From Neisseria canis (GTDB taxonomy: Bacteria > Pseudomonadota > Gammaproteobacteria > Burkholderiales > Neisseriaceae), in contig NZ_LR134313.1 in NCBI RefSeq assembly GCF_900636765.1, positions 186,001-250,000 on the forward strand: a stretch of 64,000 nt of DNA, given 5' to 3'. The notes below the pieces were generated by a model. The model saw only the letters and a list, made by a program, of their open reading frames with translations, did no database searches and was not told where the DNA came from. Positions within the stretch are counted from its first letter, which is position 1; the number at the start of each line of letters is the position of its first letter. The position numbers and the translations under genes are program-made. This document shows positions 17,713 through 27,433 of the stretch, in pieces.

Positions 17713-19512
17713 CTATTGCTTGCAAGGCTTGGCATTCGGATTGATTTTGGCATATTCCGCGCAAGCCTGCTCCCACTCCGGCCGCAAACCGGAAAGATGC
17801 GAAGATTTGTCTATCAGGGAACCGTAATACGGCATCTGCATCGGGTAATACTCATACATCATGCGCATCCACCGGCGCCCTGCCGCCTGATGGCCTGTCC
17901 GGTAAAGATACATACCCACCACATGCGCATTGGCATAAGGGCGGAAGACCATCGCCTCCAACGCAGCACCAACCGCCCACGGCTGAAGCTCGGCATCAGC
18001 AGGCGAAACCCGGCGCATCAAAGAAAGCTGCGCATAATAACGTAACATGGGTTCGGTTCTGGCAATTTTCAACATACCGTTGATTTTTTCCTGCTTTTGT
18101 TCAGCGGTTTCCGTTTTCTCGGTGGTGTTGAACTTGACCAATTCGTGATACACCAAACCCAAGCGCACAATGCCCACGATGATAAACACCGACGCAACCG
18201 CCACGCCCCAATTCAGCCATTTAATCTGATGCCTGTCTGAATCGGCTGTCGGTTCAACATCCTGCATACCCAGCATCAGCCCGACCGGCACCAAAAAGTA
18301 TATATACCACAAAGGATATTCCAGCAAAGAGTGACAGAAAGAAATGGAGAGCAAAGCCAAAGGTAAAAAATTTTCATTGCTTACCGGCTTTTTAAAATAA
18401 GGCCACACCACCCAAAGCAAGCCGCCGAATACCAACAACGCACCCACCAAGCCCATGTCCGCCAAAATCTGCAAAACAATATTATGCGTATGCGTATAAA
18501 GCACGCTGGTTTCATCATTACGCCAGCCGGTAGGAAACACATTGGTTAAAAAACTTTGCAGTGAATACGATTCCCAGCCGTGTCCCCATATCGGAGCCGT
18601 CAAAAAGACATGCCACGCGCGTACCCACTCCACTTCGCGCGGGGAAGCAGCAAAATCCTTGCTGCCCATCCGGTCGAGTGCGCTGAAATAATCAATGCCA
18701 ATCAGTGCCATCAGCTTATCAAACGAAAGCTGCACCACCACCACCATAAGCAAAGCAAACAAAAACACCTTAACCGCATGATTGCCTTCACTGCCTCTGC
18801 GCCAGCGCCAAAATACCGCCAACAAAGCCACCGCTGCCACATAGGCAAACAGGCTGCGGGAATTCACCATGCCCATGATTAGCGCCAAATACACGATCAT
18901 AAAGCAGCCGAACCAATTCGACACCCGCCGCTGCGACCACAGAAAAGCGGCGGCCACCACGCCCCACATCAAGTAATGCCCCAAATGGTTACGTTGCGCC
19001 AGCTGACCCATAATATTATTAATATCGCTATACAGCACATAGCCCTTCAAATGCGAAGCCCAGCCGGTAAACTGAATAATGCAAACCAGCGACTGCAGCA
19101 GCGCACCCGTGACCAGCACCGAAGCAAACACCGTAACCACCCGCTCCTGCCCGACTTCCCGAATCCAGCCCCTGCATGCCCAAAGCATCAGCCCAATCAC
19201 CACAAACGACCAGGCCGCCATATCGCTCATACCCGGATAAGGCAGCTCCATAACCCTTGCCTGCACGGCCCAATAAGCAGCCAAAGCAAAAAAATACACG
19301 CTGCCCCGCGGTATCCGCGCACCCAACATTCCCGAAAGCGCACTGCCCAACACAAAAAACAGCGCGAGCAGCAATGAAGCACTTTCCAGATAAAGGCTCG
19401 ACAACGGCCCCGTCCGCCAAATGGACATAAACGGCACGATACAGACAAACGCCAACCCGCACACCAATAAAGTGGTATCGGTTTTACGGCTTTCCACATA
19501 ATCCAAAATCAC
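17713..19512 (-). CDS. pglL: PglL-type O-oligosaccharyltransferase
   Basis: 599 residues with about a dozen membrane segments. It starts at GTG (19512), overlapping the stop of the upstream DUF2069 gene as GTGA. The Wzy_C/PglL signature is present: GQLAQRNHLGHYLMWG, then in the large periplasmic loop SVLYTHTHNIVLQILADMG with H341 and H343, the region of the essential histidine in meningococcal PglL. In this family the enzyme moves lipid-linked sugars to serine/threonine of pilin and other periplasmic proteins. A C-terminal soluble tail ends in Cys-Lys-Gln. Confidence 0.88.
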   Translation of the reverse strand: MILDYVESRKTDTTLLVCGLAFVCIVPFMSIWRTGPLSSLYLESASLLLALFFVLGSALSGMLGARIPRGSVYFFALAAYWAVQARVMELPYPGMSDMAAWSFVVIGLMLWACRGWIREVGQERVVTVFASVLVTGALLQSLVCIIQFTGWASHLKGYVLYSDINNIMGQLAQRNHLGHYLMWGVVAAAFLWSQRRVSNWFGCFMIVYLALIMGMVNSRSLFAYVAAVALLAVFWRWRRGSEGNHAVKVFLFALLMVVVVQLSFDKLMALIGIDYFSALDRMGSKDFAASPREVEWVRAWHVFLTAPIWGHGWESYSLQSFLTNVFPTGWRNDETSVLYTHTHNIVLQILADMGLVGALLVFGGLLWVVWPYFKKPVSNENFLPLALLSISFCHSLLEYPLWYIYFLVPVGLMLGMQDVEPTADSDRHQIKWLNWGVAVASVFIIVGIVRLGLVYHELVKFNTTEKTETAEQKQEKINGMLKIARTEPMLRYYAQLSLMRRVSPADAELQPWAVGAALEAMVFRPYANAHVVGMYLYRTGHQAAGRRWMRMMYEYYPMQMPYYGSLIDKSSHLSGLRPEWEQACAEYAKINPNAKPCKQ

Positions 19513-19865
19513 ACAGCGGCCTTTCTTTTATTTTTCACAAAAGCCAAACAAGCAATAAAAAACACCACGCTCAACACCAACATCAATGCGGCACACACCC
19601 TGCTCAGCGGCTGCACATCAAACAGGCGCATTACCGCTTCGGCAAAATAAATCAAAATCATCATACAAGACCATTGAAAAGTATAGACCTTTCCTTTCAA
19701 CACTCCGGCCAGCGGCAAGCACAAAGGCAAAGCTTTCAAAGCCATCCAAGAGCCGCCCGCGCGCAAAGGCGCCAACCACAGCTCCCAAGCAACACTCAGG
19801 ATAATCATGCCGATCAGGCTGATTGCGGCAGCCGCTTGCGGCCATTGTTTTTCATAATGATTCAT
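19509..19865 (-). CDS. DUF2069 membrane protein
   Basis: 118 residues with four predicted membrane helices (about 13-31, 40-56, 62-80, 88-110) and a basic C-terminus (KNKRKAAV). It fits the small DUF2069 family of unknown function. It overlaps the pglL start by 4 bases, so the two are translationally coupled. No catalytic residue is evident. Confidence 0.75.
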   Translation of the reverse strand: MNHYEKQWPQAAAAISLIGMIILSVAWELWLAPLRAGGSWMALKALPLCLPLAGVLKGKVYTFQWSCMMILIYFAEAVMRLFDVQPLSRVCAALMLVLSVVFFIACLAFVKNKRKAAV

Positions 19866-20020
19866 TTTGAAATATTAAATAAAGTTATCAAATGCATTAT
19901 AAACAAAAGTTCGCCTGAAACCCCTTCCGACTTCAGACGATTCTTTTTCAATTTAATTCCGTGGTTTGAATGCCTGTCTGAAAACAAGTCCACCGCTCCA
20001 AACACACCATACCGACCAGC

Positions 20021-20764
20021 CTAATCTTCAAATTCCTCGGCCGCACGCTCTATCGGCTTAACCATCCGTGCCAGCACCAAACCCAGCTCGTAAAGCACAA
20101 TCAACGGCACTGCCAGCATAAATTGCGAAATCACATCCGGCGGTGTAATCACAGCCGCCACCACAAACGCGCCCACAATCACATAAGGTCTTGCCGCTAT
20201 CATTTTTTCCATCGAAACCACACCCATTCGGTGCAGCAGAACCACCACTACCGGCGTTTCAAAAGTCGCACCGAATGCCACAAACATGCCCAATACAAAC
20301 GACAGATATTTATCAATATCCGTCGCCATATTCACGCCCTCCGGCGTTACACCGGCCAGAAACTTGAAGATCACCGGAAAAACCAAAAAATAGGCAAACG
20401 CCATACCGCAGGCAAACAAAATCAAACTGGAAAGCACCAGCGGGAAAATCAGTTTTTTTTCATGCTTATAAAGCGCCGGCGCCACAAACGCCCACACTTG
20501 GTAGAGCGTGTGCGGCAGAGTCGCCAAAAAAGCCGCCATCAGTGCCACTTTAACCGGCACAAAAAAAGGCGCAATCACTTCCGTAGCAATCATGCTCGTG
20601 CCTTTCGGCAGATTCGCCATCAAAGGTTGTGCCACAAATGTGTAGAGCTGCTGCGCAAAAGGCATGGCTGTAAAAAATGCCGCCAACATCACCACAACAA
20701 TCCACACCAAACGGCGGCGCAGCTCAATAAGATGTTCGACCAGAGTCTGAGTTTGCTCAGTCAC
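20021..20764 (-). CDS. tatC: Sec-independent translocase subunit TatC
   Basis: 247 residues with six membrane helices. The hallmark N-terminal cytosolic motif (LVEHLIELRRRLVWIV) and the conserved FxxPV and PxxYQ-type segments (VIAPFFVPVKVALMAAFLA, LPHTLYQVWAFVAPALY) are present, with TDIDKYLSFVLGMFVAFG late in the protein. TatC binds the twin-arginine signal peptide of folded export substrates. It lies last in tatA-tatB-tatC, 125 bases after tatB, with a DUS in the gap. Confidence 0.97.
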   Translation of the reverse strand: MTEQTQTLVEHLIELRRRLVWIVVVMLAAFFTAMPFAQQLYTFVAQPLMANLPKGTSMIATEVIAPFFVPVKVALMAAFLATLPHTLYQVWAFVAPALYKHEKKLIFPLVLSSLILFACGMAFAYFLVFPVIFKFLAGVTPEGVNMATDIDKYLSFVLGMFVAFGATFETPVVVVLLHRMGVVSMEKMIAARPYVIVGAFVVAAVITPPDVISQFMLAVPLIVLYELGLVLARMVKPIERAAEEFED

Positions 20765-20889
20765 TTTTTATCCATATAATTTAACAGCCGGATTTCACCG
20801 CTGCTACTGCTTTTATAAACCGAATGACGCGTTAGAAAGTTTTCATTAAGCTATGCCTGTCTGAAACGCCAATACAAAGCAAGACAAAC

Positions 20890-21423
20890 TTACCGCCCTT
20901 GGCCTTTTCTCACACTCAAACGCGGGCGCGTCCGGTATTTCGGGCGCATATCACGCCGCTGCATCATGGCGCGCCGCTTGAGCGACACGGGCGGCGGCGC
21001 ATGGCGCAGGCCATAATCGGAACCGTAATCGTCTGCATCAAAGTCATGCAGATCCACCAACGGCTTGCCCGCTTCGTCCAAACCGAAATCGGCGGGCGTG
21101 CGCTGCTGCGGCAAACGCTCCCAGGCGGGGCGCAAATCCAGCCCGTCGCGTATGGCTTGCGAGCTTTCTTTTACCGAATCGCCTACACTTTGAAAGCTTT
21201 CTTTAAAATCCTTTGCTGCGTCTTCCACATCTTTTTTGACGCTACTCAATTCAGAAGCATCAATCTGGCGCCCCAGCTCGGATTTGACATTGTTCACAAA
21301 ATACTGGATTCTGCCGGCCCACTGCCCCGCAGCGCGCGCCACTTTGGGCAGGCGCTCCGGCCCCAGTACAATCAGAGCCACCACACCGATCAGCAATAAT
21401 TCGCTGAAACCGAAATCAAACAT
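20890..21423 (-). CDS. tatB: Sec-independent translocase subunit TatB
   Basis: 177 residues. A single N-terminal helix with the family motif FGFSELLLIGVVALIVLGPERLPKVARAAG (hinge at GPERLP) is followed by an amphipathic helix and a charged, Arg-rich tail. TatB partners TatC in substrate reception. It starts 2 bases after the tatA stop, which indicates tight coupling. Confidence 0.95.
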   Translation of the reverse strand: MFDFGFSELLLIGVVALIVLGPERLPKVARAAGQWAGRIQYFVNNVKSELGRQIDASELSSVKKDVEDAAKDFKESFQSVGDSVKESSQAIRDGLDLRPAWERLPQQRTPADFGLDEAGKPLVDLHDFDADDYGSDYGLRHAPPPVSLKRRAMMQRRDMRPKYRTRPRLSVRKGQGR

Positions 21424-21425
21424 AA

Positions 21426-21635
21426 TCAGGCTTGTTTGTCTGGATTGCTCTCATCGGCTTTGTGTTCGATCACATCGTCTTTTTTCGCCTCTTCCGAGCC
21501 TTCATTCAAACCTTTTTTAAAATCGTGCACCGCACCACCCAAATCTTTACCGACATTGCGCAGTTTTTTCGTGCCGAACACCAGCACCACAATCACCAAT
21601 ACAATGATCCAGTGCCAAATTGAAAAGCTGCCCAT
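21426..21635 (-). CDS. tatA: Sec-independent translocase subunit TatA
   Basis: 69 residues. The membrane helix ([20 protein letters not shown], about 5-24) ends in the FGTKKL hinge, followed by the amphipathic helix [18 protein letters not shown] and an acidic/basic tail. It forms the Tat pore. It is the first gene of the tatABC run and lies downstream of hinT. Confidence 0.96.
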   Translation of the reverse strand: MGSFSIWHWIIVLVIVVLVFGTKKLRNVGKDLGGAVHDFKKGLNEGSEEAKKDDVIEHKADESNPDKQA

Positions 21636-21706
21636 AAGAATTCCTTTTTAATTTAAAGCGTAAATAATCACAATCATGAAATGCGCCAAGCATTTTCAGA
21701 CAGGCA

Positions 21707-22030
21707 TCAAACAGGCCGCCCCATAATATGGATATGCAGGTGAAACACTTCCTGCCCGCCGCCCTTACCTGTGTTGATTTGGGTTTTGAAACCGTTGGCC
21801 AAGCCGTTAGCCTCTGCAATTTGCGGCACTTTCATCATCATTCTGCCCAACAGCGCCTCATGTTCGGGCTTGGCATGCGCCAGCGAATCGAAATGCTCTT
21901 TGGGAATCAGCAGCAAATGCACCGGCGCGGCAGGGTTGATGTCTTTAAAACACAGCATCTCATCGTCTTCATACACCACGCCCGCAGGGATTTGCTTATC
22001 CACAATTTTGCAGAAAATACAGTCAGTCAT
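21707..22030 (-). CDS. hinT: HIT-family nucleotide hydrolase (HinT-like)
   Basis: 107 residues from the ATG at 22030; a TTG one codon earlier is also in frame. The histidine triad reads HLHIHIMG (H97, H99, H101) near the C-terminus and the start is TDCIFCKIVDKQIPA. The family hydrolyses adenosine phosphoramidates. It sits between hisE and tatA, the same order as in other Neisseria. A DUS lies downstream at about 21695-21708. Confidence 0.93.
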   Translation of the reverse strand: MTDCIFCKIVDKQIPAGVVYEDDEMLCFKDINPAAPVHLLLIPKEHFDSLAHAKPEHEALLGRMMMKVPQIAEANGLANGFKTQINTGKGGGQEVFHLHIHIMGRPV

Positions 22031-22119
22031 CAAAAATACTCCGAAACCGTAGGCCGATTGCGCTATTGTATCAGCACACAGCGCCTGCCCATTGAATAAA
22101 TACAGATTTTAATACAAAT

Positions 22120-22443
22120 TCAGCTTTCCTGCCGCGCCGCTTTTTCCGCCAGCCCCGACAAACCCTGCCTGCGCGCCAACTCATTTAACACATCTTCAAC
22201 GCGCAAGCCGTGATGCGCCAGCAATACCTGCGTGTGAAACCACAAATCCGCCACTTCGTAAATCAGATGTTCTCCGCCGCCGTCTTTTGAAGCCATCAGC
22301 ACTTCTCCCGCTTCTTCAATCACTTTTTTCAGGATTTTGTCTTCGCCTTTGTGCAGAAGCTGGGCCACATAAGACGTTTCCGGATCTTGGCCTTTGCGGG
22401 AATCGATAACGTTTTGGATTTGGGTTAAAACTTGGTCGGTCAT
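22120..22443 (-). CDS. hisE: Phosphoribosyl-ATP pyrophosphatase
   Basis: 107 residues, second step of histidine synthesis. The MazG-like all-alpha fold shows [12 protein letters not shown] and [14 protein letters not shown], whose acidic residues bind magnesium. It is preceded by hisI on the same strand after a 59-base gap containing a DUS (22491-22504). Here hisI and hisE are separate genes rather than a fused hisIE. Confidence 0.96.
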   Translation of the reverse strand: MTDQVLTQIQNVIDSRKGQDPETSYVAQLLHKGEDKILKKVIEEAGEVLMASKDGGGEHLIYEVADLWFHTQVLLAHHGLRVEDVLNELARRQGLSGLAEKAARQES

Positions 22444-22502
22444 AGTTAGTATTCTCTTGATTTAATTGAACCGCATGGCGGCATACTGATTTCAGACAGG
22501 CA

Positions 22503-22901
22503 TCAACCGTGCGTATGCCCGTAAATCTCTTTTTCGTCTTTCAATACCGCATCTACAATGTGCCATTTGCCATCGCGCCACACGCGGTAAAAACAGCTTT
22601 CACGCCCCGTATGGCAGGCAATACCGCTGGCTTGGTCTATCAGCATAATCACCGCATCGCCGTCGCAATCCAAACGCAGCTCGTGCACTTTTTGCGTATG
22701 CCCCGACTCTTCGCCTTTCATCCATTGCTTTTGGCGCGAACGGCTGTAATAGTGGGCATAACCCGTTTCGGCGGTTTTTTGCAGCGCTTCGTCGTTCATC
22801 CAAGCCACCATCAGCACGCGCAGGGTTTTCGCGTCTTGTGCGATGGCGCAAACTAAGCCTTTTTCATCGAATTTAACGGCATCCAGCAGTGGGTTCGGCA
22901 T
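22503..22901 (-). CDS. hisI: Phosphoribosyl-AMP cyclohydrolase
   Basis: 132 residues, third step of histidine synthesis. Conserved segments are [31 protein letters not shown] and [32 protein letters not shown]; the cysteines and the acidic DCDGD motif bind zinc and magnesium. It is the first gene of hisI-hisE-hinT-tatABC. Just upstream (22917-22928) is the first DUS of the non-wad dialect, which marks the edge of the imported block. Confidence 0.96.
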   Translation of the reverse strand: MPNPLLDAVKFDEKGLVCAIAQDAKTLRVLMVAWMNDEALQKTAETGYAHYYSRSRQKQWMKGEESGHTQKVHELRLDCDGDAVIMLIDQASGIACHTGRESCFYRVWRDGKWHIVDAVLKDEKEIYGHTHG

Positions 22902-22978
22902 GTTTGTTACTCCTTTTTCAGACGGCCTTGTTGTTACAGGCTTTCTTATACGACATTTTTAAGGTTGGTAATTTTGTC

Positions 22979-24472
22979 TTATATGGACGGCTGTTTATCC
23001 GCCCACGGTTGAATCTGCTCTAATTGCGCCGCCAAGCGCAGCAGTAAATCTTCCCGCCCGTGTGCTGCGGCAAACTGTGTACCTATCGGCAGCCCGTTGT
23101 GCCAAAACAGCGGCACACTCATGGCAGGATTGCCGCTCATATTAAATGGTGCGGTGTAGCCGATGTATTGCAACGTGCACTCGGCTTCTTTCTCAATCAA
23201 GGGGTTTTGTTTCATCAGCCAGCCTAATTTCAACGTGCCGAACAGCAAACGGATGATCTTTTGCTCGGTTTCAGACGGCATGAGTTCGCCGATTTTCGGT
23301 GTGCTACGCGGGCAAATCGGTGTCATTAAGACATCGTAGCGTGTAAAAAACGCTTCGGCGGCGCGCCCCTGTGTCAGCATCACATCACGCGCCCACGCCA
23401 TTTCGCCTGCACTGATTTGCTGTCCTTGTGAAATCAACGCCCAAGTTGTCGGTTCCAACTGGCTGTGATGCAGTTTTTGCCCCGTTGCCTGTTGATGAAG
23501 ATAAAGCAGTTTTGCTGTTTCACCCATCACCAAGACCCTTGCTGCACGGTTGAGTATTTTAGGCGGGGAAAAATCGGGAGAGGCTTCTTCCAAATGATGC
23601 CCTGCATCTGACAACAATTTCAGGCTGTGGGCAAATGCCGCTTGCGTGTCTGCATCATTTTCTCCGCCAAACCACGGCTTCTGCCAAAAAGCGATTTTCA
23701 GACAGCCTGTGTCGTGTTTGAGGCCGTCTGAAAACGATTCGGCAGGTCGGGGGCAGGCATACAGGGCGTGTGTTTGGGTTTGAGCTGCAATATCGAGAAA
23801 CAGGGCGCTGTCGCGCACGCTGCGGGTCAGCACATGTTCGTTGACCAAGCCTTGCCATGCTTCGCTTTGTAACGGTTCAAAGCTGCTGCGGCCACGGCTC
23901 GGTTTCAAGCCGAAGATGCCGCAATTATGGGCGGGCACACGTATCGAACCGCCGCCGTCGCCGCCATGCGCTGCCGGCACAACACCTGCGGCAACGGCTG
24001 CCGCCGAACCGCCGCTGCTGCCGCCCGGTGTATAGCTTAAGTTCCACGGATTACGGGTAATGCCATAGATTTCTGTTTCCGTTACAGGATACGCGCCCCA
24101 TTCCGGCGTGGTGGTTTTACCGAAAATGCGCAACCCCGCATTTAGATAAGCCTGAGTTAAAGCGCTGTTTTGTTTGGCTACATAATTTTTCATCATGCGC
24201 GAACCAGACCATGTGGGCGTGCCTTCCCAATCGGCGATTAAGTCTTTCAATAGAAACGGCACGCCAACCAAAGGCGCATGGGGATTTTCAGACGGCCTCT
24301 GCCATGAAAAAGCCCGTTCGCGCAAATCATGGGCCAATAAATTCAGCTTGGGATTTACCGCGTCTAAACGGTTTAAGGCCGTCTGAAGTACTTCATCGGC
24401 AGATACTTCGCCTTTGCGGATCAACTCTGCCAAGCCGACGGCATCATATTTTCTGTATTCCTCAAACTGCAT
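22979..24472 (-). CDS. Amidase signature family hydrolase
   Basis: 497 residues from the ATG at 24472, chosen for the strong GAGGAG site just upstream; the frame stays open to 24700 but that part overlaps the neighbouring gene. The Ser-cisSer-Lys residues are K76 ([10 protein letters not shown]), the loop GGSSGGS (150-156) and S176 in [14 protein letters not shown]. The sequence around [13 protein letters not shown] resembles the 6-aminohexanoate cyclic dimer hydrolase branch. It should hydrolyse an amide, but the substrate is unknown. The gene contains five canonical-dialect DUS, pointing to acquisition from another Neisseria lineage. Confidence 0.9.
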   Translation of the reverse strand: MQFEEYRKYDAVGLAELIRKGEVSADEVLQTALNRLDAVNPKLNLLAHDLRERAFSWQRPSENPHAPLVGVPFLLKDLIADWEGTPTWSGSRMMKNYVAKQNSALTQAYLNAGLRIFGKTTTPEWGAYPVTETEIYGITRNPWNLSYTPGGSSGGSAAAVAAGVVPAAHGGDGGGSIRVPAHNCGIFGLKPSRGRSSFEPLQSEAWQGLVNEHVLTRSVRDSALFLDIAAQTQTHALYACPRPAESFSDGLKHDTGCLKIAFWQKPWFGGENDADTQAAFAHSLKLLSDAGHHLEEASPDFSPPKILNRAARVLVMGETAKLLYLHQQATGQKLHHSQLEPTTWALISQGQQISAGEMAWARDVMLTQGRAAEAFFTRYDVLMTPICPRSTPKIGELMPSETEQKIIRLLFGTLKLGWLMKQNPLIEKEAECTLQYIGYTAPFNMSGNPAMSVPLFWHNGLPIGTQFAAAHGREDLLLRLAAQLEQIQPWADKQPSI

Positions 24473-24531
24473 GATTTCTCCTCGTTGTACAGCAGAGCAG
24501 GCCATCGGAAGAATGCCTGTCTGAAAACCAT

Positions 24532-24996
24532 TCACTGCCCGGGCACAAAACTGCCGGTTTTCGCCAAACCGCAGATTTTCCCTTTGCTGTCGGGATAGGC
24601 TTTGCCGTCGTTGCCGCGCATTTGCAGGCCTTTTTCGTGAGCGAAAAACACCATATTGTCGCCCGTTGCATCCAATTGCAGCAGGCCGTCGTCGCGCCAA
24701 AGGAAGATGCCGCGTTTTTCAGACGGCAATACGCCGGCCACTCTGCCGACGTGTCGGGTAGTTAAGCTGTAATGCAGGTTGTCGCGCAAAACGATGGTGG
24801 CTTCGATGTAATCGCAGTCGGCGCAAGGCAGTTCGCCGCGATAGATGCCGACCCAAGAAGCCGAATCTTTGGCGGCAACCGGTGATAAAACTTCGCGTTC
24901 GGCTTGGAGTTCGCTGCTGCGTTCGGGCGTGCAGGCCGTCTGAAATACGGTTAGGGCAAGCAGAATAAAGCGGTAGGATTTTGTGTTCATGTTCAT
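24532..24996 (-). CDS. NlpE-like copper resistance/envelope lipoprotein
   Basis: 154 residues with a lipoprotein signal (lipobox-like TVFQTAC). The domain GIYRGELPCADCDYIEATIVLRDN matches the NlpE N-terminal family with its CxxC motif. In enterobacteria NlpE signals surface sensing and copper stress to CpxA; here the related kinase is MisS at 15.4 kb, though no direct link is shown. Two possible starts (24996, 24990) both precede the signal. It carries two canonical-type DUS. Confidence 0.82.
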   Translation of the reverse strand: MNMNTKSYRFILLALTVFQTACTPERSSELQAEREVLSPVAAKDSASWVGIYRGELPCADCDYIEATIVLRDNLHYSLTTRHVGRVAGVLPSEKRGIFLWRDDGLLQLDATGDNMVFFAHEKGLQMRGNDGKAYPDSKGKICGLAKTGSFVPGQ

Positions 24997-25036
24997 TAAT
25001 TTATCTTTTGAAATCTGTATTTTCAGACGGCCTCAT

Positions 25037-25795
25037 TTACTTCAAAAACGCCGCGGCCACGGCCACAACCGTCATCACAAACAAAATCGTGCGTAAGGTG
25101 TTGGGCGAGAGTTTTAAGGCAATTTTCACGCCGATCATCGAACCGATGGCATTGCCTGCTGCCAGCACAAGGCCGACATCCCACCAAATCTGCCCCTGTA
25201 CGATAAACACGGCCAAAGCCACGACGGTAAACGCCAGCGTGCACACCAGTTTTAAGGCGTTGGCGCGCAGCAGGTTGTAGTGCAGCACGCCCGCCAGCAC
25301 GGGCAGCAGAATAAACGCGGTGCTGGCCTGCACAAAACCGCCGTAAATACCGACGGCAAACAGCAAAACCGCCGCCCCGCGCGTGTCGGACACTTTGCGT
25401 TCCTGCACGTTTTGCGGCGGCAATAAAAGCTGCGGTTTGAGAAAAGTGAGCGTGGCCACGCCGAGAATACAGACGAGCAATGCGGGTTTCAGAATCTGAT
25501 TAGGCAGAACCGAAGCCAACACGGAGCCGACCAAACCGCCGAATATCATCGGCAGCAAAATGCCGCGCAAATCGTGCGTAGGCAACGCGCCGGCGTTTCT
25601 AAACCCGCGGATACCGGTGAGCGACTGGAAAAAAATGCCGACGCGGTTGCTGGCGTTGGCAATGTCGGGCGGCACGCCGAAGGCCATCAACAGCGGCAGA
25701 ATCAGGTTGGAACCGCCGCCCGCCAAAATATTGATGATGCTGGCAAAAATGCCCAGCACGGCAATCGCCGCATAATGCCAAAGGGTTAAATCCAT
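25037..25795 (-). CDS. TSUP family sulfite/anion exporter (TauE/SafE)
   Basis: 252 residues with about eight membrane segments. The N-terminal repeat contains INILAGGGSNLILPLLMAFG and NASNRVGI, and the second repeat contains VQASTAFILLPVLAG and NALKLVCTLAFTVVAL, the pattern of the former DUF81 family. Members move sulfite, sulfoacetate or other organosulfur compounds across the inner membrane; the substrate is not predictable. A canonical DUS lies just after the stop (25022-25033) and a wad DUS just before the start (25811-25824), so the gene spans the junction of dialects. Confidence 0.88.
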   Translation of the reverse strand: MDLTLWHYAAIAVLGIFASIINILAGGGSNLILPLLMAFGVPPDIANASNRVGIFFQSLTGIRGFRNAGALPTHDLRGILLPMIFGGLVGSVLASVLPNQILKPALLVCILGVATLTFLKPQLLLPPQNVQERKVSDTRGAAVLLFAVGIYGGFVQASTAFILLPVLAGVLHYNLLRANALKLVCTLAFTVVALAVFIVQGQIWWDVGLVLAAGNAIGSMIGVKIALKLSPNTLRTILFVMTVVAVAAAFLK

Positions 25796-25822
25796 GCTGC
25801 TCCGATCTTTTTCAGACAGGCA

Positions 25823-26374
25823 TCAGCGCTGTGCTGCCGCAGTAACGATGCACGAGCCGTGAATCTGCTGGTTGGGCTGCACACTCACTTTGGCAGCATC
25901 CAGCGGCGCGCCGGTATAGCAGGAAAAAGCGTCCATCGAATTTTTCGGCGAACCTTGAATCACTTTATCGCTGTACACCATGTATGAAAACACTTTGCGC
26001 GCGGGGTCGTAATAGCGCATCACTTGCAGGGTTTTGAAAATAAAGCTGGAGCCTTTTTTGAAAATTTTCTGCGGCTTGGCGATTTCGGCTTCGTTGAAAG
26101 TGATTTGCGGTGCGGTCTGAACGCAGGATACGGAAGCGTCGGAAGCATCTTCTTCCAAGTTCACCGTTTCTTTCAGGCCGCCTTTTTTGGCGTAGGAAAT
26201 ATAGCAGGTAACGCCTTTGATTTGCGGGTCGTCGAACGCATGGATTTCAATACGGTCGTTTTTGCCGAGCATGTTGAACACGGTGCTGGCCTCGCCGATT
26301 TTATCGGTACCGTCTCCGCCGCCGCACGCGCCCAATAATGAAGACAACGCCAATATCCCAATCGTTTTTTTCAT
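25823..26374 (-). CDS. CreA-family lipoprotein
   Basis: 183 residues from the ATG at 26374, which gives a lipoprotein signal (MKKTIGILALSSLLGAC). Earlier in-frame ATGs at 26386 and 26398 would push the signal inward. The segments EASTVFNMLGKNDRIEIHAFDDP, GVTCYISYAKKGG and VYSDKVIQGSPKNS match E. coli CreA. The family's function is unsettled. A DUS pair precedes and follows the gene. Confidence 0.85.
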   Translation of the reverse strand: MKKTIGILALSSLLGACGGGDGTDKIGEASTVFNMLGKNDRIEIHAFDDPQIKGVTCYISYAKKGGLKETVNLEEDASDASVSCVQTAPQITFNEAEIAKPQKIFKKGSSFIFKTLQVMRYYDPARKVFSYMVYSDKVIQGSPKNSMDAFSCYTGAPLDAAKVSVQPNQQIHGSCIVTAAAQR

Positions 26375-26484
26375 TTTTATATCCATTTCGTTATTCAATC
26401 GTTTTCAGACAGGCATTCAAGCTAAAACGCTTTCAATTATACAGAGTTCGCAGACAAGTATATCAATAAACATTTGCCGCCCCC

Positions 26485-27363
26485 TCAACCCGCCTGCGTC
26501 AACAGCCACACCTTCACTTGCTGAACCACCGATGTATCCGCATGCCGCTGCGGCTCGCACAACCAGTAAAATTTATCATGCAAACAAGGTTCTGCCGCCA
26601 CGCTTAAAAGCCGCAAATCCAATTCCTCCCGCACCAGCTTCACACTCAGTAAAGCCACGCCCTGCCCCGCAACGGCTGCCTGTATGGCATGGCTGCCGTC
26701 TGAATAACGGATGCCGCTTTGCACATCCGCATGCGGCACTCCCGCTGCATCCGCCCACTTGTTCCAGTCCGCCGCATCATGTGTATCACGGTGCCAATCA
26801 AGATGAATCAGCGGCCAATCCCGCACATTTTTCGATAATTTTGCCAATAAGGCCGGGCTGGCCACGGGCGCAAAACATTCTTGGAACAAAGGCGTTGATT
26901 GCACCTCGGGATAGTGCCCGTTACCGTAGCGCACCGCCAAATCGGCTGCGCCCGATTTTAAATCGGCAGGTTCGTAAGATGCATGGATATGGAGGTCGAT
27001 ATTCGGGAAGGCGGTCTGAAAAGCGGCCAACTTAGGTACCAGCCATTTCCCTGCAAATTCGGGCGTTACCGAAATACTGACCACTTGGCGCACCGGTTCG
27101 CAAATGCGTTCCAACGCGGTCGTGATGACGGCAAAGCCTTGCGCAGCCGCATCAAACAGGATGCGGCCTTCGGCGGTGAGCGACACAGCACGCACTTTTC
27201 TGACAAACAAAGGTTTGCCCAGCTGCATTTCCAGTAAGCGGATACGGTGGCTGATAGCAGTGGCGGTTACATTCAGTTCAGCCGCCGCCGATTTAAAACT
27301 GCCGGTACGCGCCGCCGCTTCAAACGCATAAAGCGCATCAAGGGAACAATTCGGCTTTCGCAT
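26485..27363 (-). CDS. LysR-family transcriptional regulator
   Basis: 292 residues. The N-terminal winged helix-turn-helix is ALYAFEAAARTGSFKSAAAELNVTATAISHRI, with an effector-binding domain from about 90, of the GcvA-like subgroup. It is transcribed divergently from the azoreductase gene across a 113-base gap that holds a palindrome (27434-27451), the usual arrangement in which a LysR protein controls its neighbour. A TGCCGTCTGAA core (canonical dialect) lies inside at about 26694-26704. The effector is unknown. Confidence 0.9.
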   Translation of the reverse strand: MRKPNCSLDALYAFEAAARTGSFKSAAAELNVTATAISHRIRLLEMQLGKPLFVRKVRAVSLTAEGRILFDAAAQGFAVITTALERICEPVRQVVSISVTPEFAGKWLVPKLAAFQTAFPNIDLHIHASYEPADLKSGAADLAVRYGNGHYPEVQSTPLFQECFAPVASPALLAKLSKNVRDWPLIHLDWHRDTHDAADWNKWADAAGVPHADVQSGIRYSDGSHAIQAAVAGQGVALLSVKLVREELDLRLLSVAAEPCLHDKFYWLCEPQRHADTSVVQQVKVWLLTQAG

Positions 27364-27433
27364 GATATAGATGAATTAAATTGACTTATAAATTGAGAAT
27401 ATATCGTTTGTAGCAAGAGCAAACAAGCAAGAC

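Larger units (their letters stand above)
22917..25033. other. Block rich in canonical-dialect (AG/AT) uptake sequences
   Basis: AGGCCGTCTGAA or its complement occurs at 22917-22928, 23721-23732, 24287-24298, 24376-24387, 24933-24944 and 25022-25033. ATGCCGTCTGAA occurs at 23270-23281, and a one-mismatch form at 24718-24729. Elsewhere in the window the wad form TGCCTGTCTGAA dominates; only one copy of it (24513-24526) is in this block. The block holds the amidase and NlpE-like genes. I read this as DNA acquired from a Neisseria using the canonical dialect. Confidence 0.85.

Noticed and set aside
24473-24700. N-terminal extension of the amidase
   Set aside because: The extra codons overlap the NlpE-like gene, are Arg-rich and unlike amidases, and a strong ribosome site lies directly before the ATG at 24472.
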